A stretch of 64,000 bases of DNA from Nibrella saemangeumensis (GTDB lineage: Bacteria; Bacteroidota; Bacteroidia; Cytophagales; Spirosomataceae). Positions 52,089 through 61,600 of the stretch are shown piece after piece. The notes below the pieces were generated by a model. That model made no database searches and was not told the DNA's origin. It saw nothing but the letters and a program-made list of their open reading frames with translations. The stretch spans positions 508,332 through 572,331 of the forward strand of contig NZ_BAABHD010000005.1 in NCBI RefSeq assembly GCF_039541915.1. The letters run 5' to 3'. The stretch's first letter is position 1, and every line of letters starts with the position of its first letter. The translations under genes and the position numbers were made by a program.

Positions 52089-52871
52089 ATGAATACGCAG
52101 TTGAATCATTTTGCCGGTGTTACCCTGCTGGTCACCCACTATAACCGGAGCGGCTCGCTCGAACACCTGCTGAGGAGCTACCAGAAACTGAACTGCTCGT
52201 TTGAAGACATTGTGGTTTCGGATGACGGCAGCCGGCCCGAACACCTGAACCGGGTAAAGCAACTGCAAACCGTAATTCCCTTCCGGCTGGTTACAACCCC
52301 TAAGAACAAGGGTTTGGGCAACAATTTGAATAAAGGACAGGACGCCGTCCGGACGCCATACACCCTATACGTGCAGGAGGACTTTGAGCCGGCGGCCAAC
52401 TTTGCGGTCCATTTCCAGACCGCGCTGGAGTTCATGCAGACCAATCCGGAGCTGGATATTGTCCGGTTTTACGCTTACTTCCCTTACCCATACCTGAAAC
52501 CCGTAGGTAAGGGGTTTTCTGAGATGCAGATTTCCCCCTGGTCGGCCAATTACAAGAAGATTTACTTTTACAGCGACCATCCGCACCTCAGACGGAGTAC
52601 CTTTTTCCAAAAATTCGGCCGGTATGCCGAAGGACTCAAAGGAGACCGGACCGAGTACCAAATGTGCATCTCGTTTATTCAGAATAAAGGGAAGGGCTTG
52701 TTTTACAACGATTACCAGAACCTGTTCTTCCAGCGCAACAACGAGGCCGAGCCCAGTACCATGACCCGCAGCAAATGGACGCAGAGCAATCACCCGGCTA
52801 TTTCGCTGGTGCGGGACATATACCGCCAGATCCGTTACAACTACGATATCCACTTTATGCGGCTGCGCTAG
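52089..52871 (+). CDS. Family 2 glycosyltransferase, paralogue B
   Basis: A 260-residue GT-A enzyme, start ATG 52089; an upstream in-frame start would overlap the previous gene by 115 bp without homology support. Motifs match the gene at 47091-47879: TLLVTHYNRSGSLEHLLRSY, IVVSDDGSRPEHL, NKGLGNNLNKGQDAVRTPY, YVQEDFEP and YSDHPHLRRSTFFQKFGRY. It is the last gene of the polysaccharide cluster. The two copies have GC content like their own neighbours rather than each other, which argues against a very recent duplication apart from a short shared block. Confidence 0.85.
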   Translation: MNTQLNHFAGVTLLVTHYNRSGSLEHLLRSYQKLNCSFEDIVVSDDGSRPEHLNRVKQLQTVIPFRLVTTPKNKGLGNNLNKGQDAVRTPYTLYVQEDFEPAANFAVHFQTALEFMQTNPELDIVRFYAYFPYPYLKPVGKGFSEMQISPWSANYKKIYFYSDHPHLRRSTFFQKFGRYAEGLKGDRTEYQMCISFIQNKGKGLFYNDYQNLFFQRNNEAEPSTMTRSKWTQSNHPAISLVRDIYRQIRYNYDIHFMRLR

Positions 52872-52896
52872 CTTTTACCCGAATTCCCATCAGGCA

Positions 52897-52940
52897 AAAA
52901 GCCCGGCAGGCTGGAGAAATTACCAGCCTGCCGGGCTTTT
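52897..52940. terminator. Bidirectional terminator at the cluster's right end
   Basis: An 18-bp perfect stem (52897-52914 with 52923-52940, ends AAAA/TTTT) around an 8-base loop. It separates the polysaccharide cluster from the convergent giant hydrolase gene. Confidence 0.9.
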
Positions 52941-52959
52941 CAAGCTTTTAAAGACAGCC

Positions 52960-55900
52960 TTAGTTCACCTTTAGTACTTTGCGGGTAACCCGCTCAGCCC
53001 CCTGTTTTACCTCCACAAGGTAGAGGCCAGCCGGCAGCGAAGCGATATTCAGGCTCGTACTGAAAGCCGTTGCGGTCTTGGCAACGCTAACTTGCTGGGA
53101 AATACGGCCCAAAGCCGCATCCAGCACCCGTATCTGCACCTCAGTCTGCTGCTCATTCTGGAAACTGATATTGACCTGGGCTGCTGTTGGGTTGGGGTAC
53201 ACCTGTACAGCGCTTAAACCACTCGATTCCTGCGTGGCCCCCACCCGAGCGGGCGGAAGGCCCGACATGACAAATACCGGTGTCTCCGTGACAGCTACCT
53301 TCACCTTACCCCCTTGGGTCTGTACCTGCTGCACCTCCATGGCATCACTGCCCGCCTTTGGCTTGTAGATAGTCCCACTCGCTGCATTACCCAGATCCAG
53401 CGTGTACTCTCCGGTACGGCCTTTCTCATCAGGGATCATCAACACGTACAGCGACTGCCCATTGTAGCTGTAGCGGTCCACTAAAGGATCACTCGACAAG
53501 GTCTGCTGGTAGCGGTACTCCCCAAACAGCTTGTTGACCTGATAGAGGTAATCAGCCGCCGGACGACGACTGAAGCTACCCTCATTGGCCAGGCCTGACG
53601 AGGCATACTGACTGGCCGAGTTGCTGTTGTCATCGTAGAGTTGGTAGAAGAACAGCTTGTCGATGCCATTGCGGGCGTAGAGCAGGGCCGTGCGCAGGAT
53701 CCAGTCAGCCTGCGTCTCCAGAGCTGATTTGCTGCCGATAGGAATCGCTTTAAGCGGGCTGCTCTGATGAACATCGTAGCCGGCTTCGGTAATCCACACC
53801 GGCATGCCTCTGAGCTGCTCATGAGCCACCTGCACATAGCCTTTGGCATCTTGTCCCGCCGGGGAAAGTTCCGGAGCAGAGCCCCGACTGTCAACGCTGC
53901 TAAAGGTATAGTAGTGGTAGTTGATCACATCCCAGCAGACATTCACGCTGCCGTCAGCCCGGTAGCCCCGGTGCTCTTTGCACCAGTCGATCATACCCTT
54001 CACGTAATCTTTGCTGGTGCAGATACCGGCGATGACCACCTGCACGGAGGGATCAGCATTTTTAACACCCACGGCTGGTCCCATGCTGTTTTTGTGGCCG
54101 TCGTAGAAGGCCGACAGGTTGGCGGCATATTCGCGGGCGGTCTGGTAGGCAGGCCGGCCTTCCCACCACTTGTCCCGCTCATTGTCGCACTCAATGTACT
54201 TGACCACGCCCATACCCACTTTCAGGGTATTACTCCCTGCAACCTTCAGCAAGCTGCGGTCTACGTTGGGATTGCTGCCATAGCGGGCGATGTACTGAAA
54301 GCCCACTTTGGCCTGCTCAATATAAGAGCGGGGATCAGCATAGTCTTTGCCGTAGCGTACCGGTACACCCAAAGGATTTTTCTGCCCATCCGGGTAGGTA
54401 TTTACCAGCCAGCCGGGCAGAGTCTTCAGGTCAGCCAGCACCTCAATGCCTTCGGCTTTGCAGCGCTCGTAGATGGCATCGAAGTTCCAGCCGCCACTTT
54501 GCGTCGGGTTAAAGGTGTAGACTCCCTCTGACGGCTCGATCCGATCCCAGTCCATGTAGTGGCGAACGCCGGTGAAATTCTTGATCACATTTAGTTTCGG
54601 CTCACTAAGCTGCCAGGGTGTATTCCCATCCTGAAAGTTCCACTCGTAGACGTTGACACCAAACATATCCTTGAGCCGCACGGGTTTGGCCGGAGCCGGC
54701 GTAGGCGGATTGGTGGGCGCTTTGTAGGTGCCGTAGAACTCAATCTCCGTCGGGTACAGGTTCCACATGTTCAGCACCAGATACCGGGCATTATGAATAG
54801 GAGTCTTCAAATCGAACGTAGTCACCTGGTTGGGATCAGGTCCCGTCCAGCCGTAGGTCACACCGGTAAACGTAGCTACCGGAATACGGTTCCATTGCGC
54901 GTCGATGATGGACAGGGTCATAGGCTTACCCGGATCATAGCCGTAGCCGTCGAAGAACTTAATGGCCGACAGGGTGATCTCCTCCCCATCGAGCAGCGGG
55001 TAGTACGCTTCGTAATTATCCACCACTTTACTACCCTGGATCTGAACGCCTACATCCGCGTTACCATCGAAGAACCCGGCCAGCGTATTGGTGTTTGTGT
55101 TAAGCTGGTACCAGCGCTGAGCGTCAATCGGTATTTTTTGGCCGTTACTTGGTGCAGCCGGATTGCTTACCACCTGGGTCTGCGTTACAGCGGCAGCCGG
55201 TTTAAAGTGAATATTGCCGGCCTGCGAAGCCGTAATGGTAGCCGTTCCTATGCCAACGACCGTGGCTATCCATTTGCCGCTGCTGTTAGAGACGGAGATC
55301 ACTCCCGGATTGGAAGAAACGTAGGTAATAGGGGTTTCTCTATTGGTGCTGGTGGCTCCCAGGGCAAACGGTACATCCCCAATGGCTTTATTTGGCAAAG
55401 GCGCGAAGGTAATCACCGACTCCTGCCAGGCCGGACCCGTTCCTTCGTTGGCAGCCTCAAACCAGTTAAAATTCCACATACTGGCCGTTACATACAACCG
55501 CAGCGTCTGGTTACCCGCCGGCAGATTGACGGTGGTACTGGTAGTAGTCCAGGTTTGCCAGCCGCCGGTAACAGGCAGATCAATGGTTTTTAATACCTCA
55601 CCCGAAACCGTTCTGAGCTGGGCCTGTCCGCCAAACCCGGCTACCCGCATGTTAAAAGTATATGTGCCGGCAGCAGCAACGTTAACATTATAGTCGAACC
55701 AGTCTCCTGTATCAATCCAGCCGATGTTCTGACCGCCCCCCGCATCTCCCGTATTTTCGGTAGCAATGCCCTGCATGGCATCAAAACTTTCGGCTTCAAT
55801 GCGTCCCGGCAGCGGCTTAAACGAACCTGGTGCGGGTTTTACCGTCTGGACCCGTACGACACTAGTTGCGGGTTTGTACCGGCTGTTTCCCTCCTGCGAA

Positions 55901-58398
55901 GCCGTAATGTTGGCCGTTCCGGCAGTCAGGGGAGTTGCCCGCCAACTTCCGCTGGAAAAGGCAACCGATACCACCGCTGGGTTGGAGGAGGTATAGGTAA
56001 TGGGCATCTCGGTATTGCTACTTGTAGCCGTCAAGATAAAAGAAGCCTCACCTACAGTCTTATCCGCCAGTGGGACAAAGGAGATAATCGATTCCAGGGT
56101 AGCCGACGGTGCCTGCGGATTGACCACTTCAAACCAGTTAAGGTTCCAGTTAGGATTAACGCAGAAGATTCGAAGGGTTTGTTCTCCTGCCTTCAACGTT
56201 AGGGTTGTGCTAAGTGTGGTCCAGGTTTGCCAGCCGCCAGTGTCGGGCATGTCGATAATTTTCAGTATCTCACCCGCTCCGGTCTGCAACTGAATGCGTC
56301 CGCCATACCCGGACCCCCGCACGCTGAAGGTATAGGTACCCGCAGCTGCCACATTGACCCGGTACTCCATCCAGTCATTCGAATCTACCCAACCCACGTT
56401 CTGCCCTCCACCGGCATCCCCGGTATTCTCGGTTAAGATGCCCTGCATGGCATCATAATGCTCCGCTTCAATCCGGCCCGGCAGGGGTTTGGCCGCCGTT
56501 TGACCGACTACCTGCGCCTGCGCGACATCAACCGCTGGCTTATACGTGTTATTACCAGCCTGAGAAGCAATAATACTCGCCGTACCAACTGCTAAGGGCG
56601 TTGCCTTCCAGGTACCACTGACGTTAGAGACCGATACGATACCCGGATTAGACGAAGAAAACCTTATGGGTATTTCAGGATTAGTACTGGAAGCCACCAG
56701 CTCAAAAGCGGCACCGCCGACAGTTCGGCCCGGCAGAGCCCCAAAGCTGATCACCGATTCCTGCGAAGCCGACGGGCTCCCACCCCCGGTCACCTCAAAC
56801 CAGTTGATGTTCCAGTTCCCACTGACCACCTCAAGGCGCAGGGTCTGGCTACCTGCCTTCAGCGCAACCGGAGTGCTAATGGTGGTCCAGGTTTGCCAGC
56901 CGCCCGTGTTAGGCAGGGAAATAGTTTTCAGCACCTCACCGGTAGCGGTGCGTAGCTGTATCTGTCCGCCAAAACCTGCCACCCGTACATTCAGGGTATA
57001 ATTTACGGCGGCAGCGACATCCACATAATAATCCATCCAGTCGCCGGCATCGGTCCAACCCACATTCTGCCCCCCGCCGGTATCTTCTGTTCCCTGCACG
57101 CCAATCCCCTGCATGGCGCTGTAGTGTTCAGCTTCGATGCGTCCCGGCAGTGCTTTAGGAGCCGGGCCCCTGATCACCTGCGTCTGTATAGCATCGGCAG
57201 CCGGCTTATACCGGGTATTGCCCGCCTGCGATGCAGTGATGGTGGCCGTACCGGCCCCGACTACCGTAGCCATCCACTTCCCGCTAGCGTTGGAAACGGC
57301 AACAATGCCGTCGTTAGACGACCGGAAGGTAATCGGCATTTCCGTATTGGTACTGCTGGCTGTCAATTCAAAAGCAGCATCGCCGGTTTTTCTCTCGGAA
57401 AGCGGAACGAACGTGATGACCGATTCAAGCGAGGCAGCAGGATTGCCCCCGCTCACTACTTCAAACCAGTTAATATTCCAGCCACCGTTGACGATATAAA
57501 GCCGCAGCGTCTGACTACCAGCCGATAGAGATATCTCTTTGCTAATAGTTGCCCAGGTTTGCCAGCCGCCGGTCGTAGGCATGTCTACGGTAGCCAGCAT
57601 CTGACCGGAAGCCGTACGCAGTTGCACCTGTCCGCCAAAACCCGCTACCCTTAGGTTTAACGTGTAGCTACCAGCCGCTGCCACATCAACGGCATAGTCC
57701 ATCCAGTCGCCGGTGTCGGTCCAGCCTACATTCTGTCCACCACCCGAATCAGAGGTCCCTTCATTGCCGACTCCCTGCATAGCCTCATAATTTTCGGCCT
57801 CGATGCGACCCGGCAGCGACCTGCCTGAAACAGCTGGCGGATTTGATCCGGCCACTACCTCAAACCAGTTGAGGTTCCAGCCGCCGTTGACGATGTAAAG
57901 CCGCAGGGTCTGGCTACCGGCCGGCAATGATACTGTAGTGCTGACGGTGGTCCAGGTTTGCCAGCCACCCGTTGTTGGCAATTTAACGGTGGTCAGTACG
58001 TTGCCGGAGGCTGTTTGCAACTGCACCTGTCCGCCAGAGCCGGCTACCCGTAGATTCAGCGTATATACCCCCGCTACAACATCAACCTTATAGTCCACCC
58101 AATCTCCGGCGTCGGTCCAGCCCACATTCTGCCCTCCGCCGGTATCTGCCGTCCCTTCGGTGCCGATGCCGTGCATCATGTCATAGGCTTCGGCTTCGAT
58201 ACGGCCCGGTAAGGGTCTATTCAACAAAGCGCCTGTAAAGGGAGCTCGCCCAATTTTAATTGAAGATGAAAATTTCGATCCCGTTGCAGCATTCCGTTTG
58301 TTATCGCTCGGTGTGCTGTATGCTTCCTGTTGGATAAAGAAGAAAAAAGTACCTAAAACCAGAAGACTGGTTAATAAAGGTCTCATCATAAAGAACAT
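52960..58398 (-). CDS. Giant secreted GH-A hydrolase with five CBM6 and four Ig-like modules
   Basis: An 1812-residue T9SS substrate. A signal peptide (about 1-28) is followed by CBM6 modules (LPGRIEAE...GGGQNVGWTD...WNLNWFEV) at about 61-184, 190-318, 413-540, 635-760 and 859-985. Ig-like modules (SNPGVVSVS, ITASQAGN) lie between the later ones and after the last; the first two CBM6 are adjacent. Then come a discoidin-like sandwich (~1087-1230) and a TIM barrel (~1240-1590) with putative acid/base E1407 (CDNERDKWWEG) and nucleophile E1538 (WITEAGYD). The last ~80 residues are a type A sorting domain (VQVYPNPT... LPAGLYLVEV). CBM6 usually binds beta-glucans or xylans. Substrate unknown; the adjacent cluster's polysaccharide is a candidate. 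Confidence 0.88.
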   Translation of the reverse strand: MFFMMRPLLTSLLVLGTFFFFIQQEAYSTPSDNKRNAATGSKFSSSIKIGRAPFTGALLNRPLPGRIEAEAYDMMHGIGTEGTADTGGGQNVGWTDAGDWVDYKVDVVAGVYTLNLRVAGSGGQVQLQTASGNVLTTVKLPTTGGWQTWTTVSTTVSLPAGSQTLRLYIVNGGWNLNWFEVVAGSNPPAVSGRSLPGRIEAENYEAMQGVGNEGTSDSGGGQNVGWTDTGDWMDYAVDVAAAGSYTLNLRVAGFGGQVQLRTASGQMLATVDMPTTGGWQTWATISKEISLSAGSQTLRLYIVNGGWNINWFEVVSGGNPAASLESVITFVPLSERKTGDAAFELTASSTNTEMPITFRSSNDGIVAVSNASGKWMATVVGAGTATITASQAGNTRYKPAADAIQTQVIRGPAPKALPGRIEAEHYSAMQGIGVQGTEDTGGGQNVGWTDAGDWMDYYVDVAAAVNYTLNVRVAGFGGQIQLRTATGEVLKTISLPNTGGWQTWTTISTPVALKAGSQTLRLEVVSGNWNINWFEVTGGGSPSASQESVISFGALPGRTVGGAAFELVASSTNPEIPIRFSSSNPGIVSVSNVSGTWKATPLAVGTASIIASQAGNNTYKPAVDVAQAQVVGQTAAKPLPGRIEAEHYDAMQGILTENTGDAGGGQNVGWVDSNDWMEYRVNVAAAGTYTFSVRGSGYGGRIQLQTGAGEILKIIDMPDTGGWQTWTTLSTTLTLKAGEQTLRIFCVNPNWNLNWFEVVNPQAPSATLESIISFVPLADKTVGEASFILTATSSNTEMPITYTSSNPAVVSVAFSSGSWRATPLTAGTANITASQEGNSRYKPATSVVRVQTVKPAPGSFKPLPGRIEAESFDAMQGIATENTGDAGGGQNIGWIDTGDWFDYNVNVAAAGTYTFNMRVAGFGGQAQLRTVSGEVLKTIDLPVTGGWQTWTTTSTTVNLPAGNQTLRLYVTASMWNFNWFEAANEGTGPAWQESVITFAPLPNKAIGDVPFALGATSTNRETPITYVSSNPGVISVSNSSGKWIATVVGIGTATITASQAGNIHFKPAAAVTQTQVVSNPAAPSNGQKIPIDAQRWYQLNTNTNTLAGFFDGNADVGVQIQGSKVVDNYEAYYPLLDGEEITLSAIKFFDGYGYDPGKPMTLSIIDAQWNRIPVATFTGVTYGWTGPDPNQVTTFDLKTPIHNARYLVLNMWNLYPTEIEFYGTYKAPTNPPTPAPAKPVRLKDMFGVNVYEWNFQDGNTPWQLSEPKLNVIKNFTGVRHYMDWDRIEPSEGVYTFNPTQSGGWNFDAIYERCKAEGIEVLADLKTLPGWLVNTYPDGQKNPLGVPVRYGKDYADPRSYIEQAKVGFQYIARYGSNPNVDRSLLKVAGSNTLKVGMGVVKYIECDNERDKWWEGRPAYQTAREYAANLSAFYDGHKNSMGPAVGVKNADPSVQVVIAGICTSKDYVKGMIDWCKEHRGYRADGSVNVCWDVINYHYYTFSSVDSRGSAPELSPAGQDAKGYVQVAHEQLRGMPVWITEAGYDVHQSSPLKAIPIGSKSALETQADWILRTALLYARNGIDKLFFYQLYDDNSNSASQYASSGLANEGSFSRRPAADYLYQVNKLFGEYRYQQTLSSDPLVDRYSYNGQSLYVLMIPDEKGRTGEYTLDLGNAASGTIYKPKAGSDAMEVQQVQTQGGKVKVAVTETPVFVMSGLPPARVGATQESSGLSAVQVYPNPTAAQVNISFQNEQQTEVQIRVLDAALGRISQQVSVAKTATAFSTSLNIASLPAGLYLVEVKQGAERVTRKVLKVN
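53382..54204 (-). repeat. Catalytic-domain tract nearly identical to 59118-59940
   Basis: Over about 820 bases the two giant hydrolase genes match at nearly every position (offset 5736), with only scattered differences near 53720-53760. Flanks on both sides are clearly more diverged. A recent duplication or gene conversion is indicated. Confidence 0.85.
55165..58212 (-). repeat. CBM6/Ig-like module array (gene at 52960-58398)
   Basis: Five CBM6-encoding units and four Ig-like units. CBM6 units start near 58212, 57830, 57157, 56492 and 55820 (minus strand). Each keeps IEAE, GGGQNVGW, GGWQTW and NWFEV, with divergent codons, so most of the repeat is older than the catalytic-domain tract. Confidence 0.85.
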
Positions 58399-58523
58399 GA
58401 ATTAATAAGCTACGTGCAGGTAATATGATCTGTTGTAAAAAGGGGCAAAACGAATAGGCTATAAAACAGTTAGCCACTGTGAATACATTGGCTATTTTTT
58501 TACCGTTAAATAACAAAATTTGG

Positions 58524-58555
58524 CAAATGTATGGGTTCACATCCAAGCTCACAAC
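58524..58555 (-). promoter_or_regulatory. Candidate promoter of the first giant hydrolase
   Basis: On the minus strand, GTTG (58555-58552) and TACATTTG (58531-58524) are 20 bases apart, a good match to the -33/-7 consensus (TTTG at -33 has one mismatch). The 5' untranslated region would be about 115-120 bases. Confidence 0.55.
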
Positions 58556-58634
58556 ACATAAAAAGACATATGTACCTGCTTTAAGCTTGTTTTAATTATT
58601 TATAACCAAGTCTTCAACGGTTACAACAGTAGCA

Positions 58635-58673
58635 TAAAAACAGAGAAGGCCACGGATCTACCACAGCCTTCTC
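58635..58673 (-). terminator. Terminator of the second giant hydrolase
   Basis: On the minus strand GAGAAGGC and GCCTTCTC (58666-58673 and 58643-58650) form an 8-bp stem followed by TGTTTTT. It lies just after the stop of the gene at 58696. Confidence 0.65.
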
Positions 58674-58695
58674 AATTCTTAAAGATTCAAAAATA

Positions 58696-61600
58696 CTACT
58701 GCACTTTAACAATTTTCCGGAATACTTTATGCACTCCCTGGCTTACTTCCACAATGTAGAGCCCGGTTGGTAAAGCAGATACATCAATACTGGTATTAAA
58801 GCCAGGAGTAAGCTTTTCTGCGCTAACCTGCCTATAGACCCGACCCAAAGCCGCATCCAGCACCCGTATCTGCACTGGTGTCTGCTGATCATTCTGGAAA
58901 CTGATATTTACCTGCCCTACCGTTGGGTTGGGGTACACCTGCAGAGTACTTAAAGCACTTGTTTCCTGCGCCACACCCACCCGGGCGGGCGGAAGGCCCG
59001 ACATGACAAACACAGGTGTTTCGGTGACGGCTACCTTCAGCTTTCCCCCCTGGGTCTGTACCTGCTGCACCTCCATGGCATCACTGCCTACCTTGGGCTT
59101 GTAGATGGTCGCACTTGCTGCATTACCCAGATCCAGCGTGTACTCTCCGGTACGGCCTTTCTCATCAGGGATCATCAACACGTACAGCGACTGCCCATTG
59201 TAGCTGTAGCGGTCCACTAAAGGATCACTCGACAAGGTCTGCTGGTAGCGGTACTCCCCAAACAGCTTGTTGACCTGATAGAGGTAATCAGCCGCCGGAC
59301 GACGACTGAAGCTACCCTCATTGGCCAGGCCTGACGAGGCATACTGACTGGCCGAGTTGCTGTTGTCATCGTAGAGTTGGTAGAAGAACAGCTTGTCGAT
59401 GCCATTGCGGGCGTAGAGCAGGGCCGTGCGCAGGATCCAGTCGGCCTGCGTCTCCAGAGCTGATTTGCTGCCGATGGGAATCGCCTTGAGCGGGCTACCC
59501 TGATGAACATCGTAGCCGGCTTCGGTAATCCACACCGGCATGCCTCTGAGCTGCTCATGAGCCACCTGCACATAGCCTTTGGCATCTTGTCCCGCCGGGG
59601 AAAGTTCCGGAGCAGAGCCCCGACTGTCAACGCTGCTAAAGGTATAGTAGTGGTAGTTGATCACATCCCAGCAGACATTCACGCTGCCGTCAGCCCGGTA
59701 GCCCCGGTGCTCTTTGCACCAGTCGATCATGCCCTTCACGTAATCTTTGCTGGTGCAGATACCGGCGATGACCACCTGCACGGAGGGGTCAGCATTTTTA
59801 ACACCCACGGCTGGTCCCATGCTGTTTTTGTGACCATCGTAGAAGGCCGACAGGTTGGCGGCATATTCGCGGGCGGTCTGGTAGGCAGGCCGGCCTTCCC
59901 ACCACTTGTCCCGCTCATTGTCGCACTCAATGTACTTGACCACGCCCATGCCTATTTTGAGCGTATTACCATTGGCTAATTTCAACAGGCTAGGATCTAC
60001 GTTGGGATTGCTGCCATAGCGGGCGATGTACTGAAAGCCCACTTTGGCCTGCTCAATATAAGAGCGGGGATCAGCATAGTCTTTGCCGTAACGCACTGGT
60101 ACCCCAGTCGGATTTCGTTGTCCATCCGGATAGGTATCGAGCAACCAGCCGGGCAGGGTCTTCAGGTCAGCCAGCACTTCAATGCCTTCGGCTTTGCAGC
60201 GCTCGTAGATGGCGTCGTAGTGCCAACCTCCGCTCTGCGTCGGGTTAAAGGTGTAAAAGCCTTCATTGGTCTCTATGCGTTCCCAGTCCATGTAATGGCG
60301 AATGCCGGTGAAATTTTTGATCACACCCATTTTGGCTTCGTTGATCTGCCAGGGTGTATTCCCATCCTGAAAGTTCCACTCGTAGACGTTGACACCAAAC
60401 ATATCCTTGAGCCGCACAGGCTTGGCCGGAGCTGGTGTGGGCGGATTGGTGGGCGCTTTGTAGATGCCGTAGAACTCAATCTCCGTCGGGTACAGGTTCC
60501 ACATGTTCAGCACCAGATACCGGGCACCACTGATGGGCGTGTTCAGGTCAAAAACTGTCAGTTTATTGGGGTCCGGTCCGGTCCAGCCATAAGTTACACC
60601 AGTAAACGTAGCCACCGGTATGCGGTTCCATTGTGCATCGATGATGGACAGCGTTACAGGTTTACCCGGATCATAGCCGTAACCGTCGAAGAACTTAATG
60701 GCCGACAGGGTGATCTCCTCCCCATCGAGCAGCGGATAATAGGCCTCGTAATTATCTACTACCTTAGTCCCCTGCACCTGCACGCCCACATCGGTATTGC
60801 CGTCAAAAAATCCGGCTAACGTATTGGTCGTACTGTTAAGCTGATACCAGCGGTGGGCACTCACCGGAATCTTTTGCCCTGCCGGAGGGGCCGGATTGTT
60901 CACGACCTGAGTCTGCATCACATCGGCAGCCGGCTTGTAGCGGATGTTTCCAGCCTGCGAAGCAGTAATCTGAGCAGTACCCACACCGACCACGGTGGCC
61001 ATCCAATTGCCGCTACTGTTTGACACCGATATTACTCCTTCATTCGACGAAAAATAGGTAATTGGAGTTTCAGGATTGGTGCTGGTAGCCGTCAGATCAA
61101 AAGGCACGTCCCCTATTGTTTTAACCGGCAGCGGATTGAACGTAATAACTGATTCCAGGTTAGCCGAGGGAGTGCCTTCGGTTACGGCTTCGAACCAGTT
61201 GAAGTTCCACTGACCACTTACGGCATGAATGCGTAGGATCTGCCGACCAGCGGGCAGAGACACCGGCGTACCGAATGTCGTCCAGGTCTCCCAGCCACCA
61301 GTAGCAGGTATATCGATTGTATTTATAACCTCACCGCTAACCTTGCGCAGCTGAATTTGTCCGCCAAAACCCGCTACCCGCATCCGGAATGTGTATGTAG
61401 CTGCTGAAGCTACCTCAATGTTATAATCAATCCAGTCATTTGGGTCAATCCATCCGACGAGAAGTCCCCCGCCGGCATCCGTTGTGGGTGACAGCGTAAT
61501 ACCCTGCATTGCATCATAACGTTCGGCCTCGACCCGGCCGGGAATCGGTTTGAACGATGTAGGGTTGGGATTTACTACCTGAGTTTGGGCTATGCTGGCA

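Noticed and set aside
53767..54531. 254-codon plus-strand frame opposite the first giant hydrolase (and its copy at 59503-59979)
   Set aside because: Antisense shadow of the conserved catalytic domain; it recurs in both copies because the DNA is duplicated.
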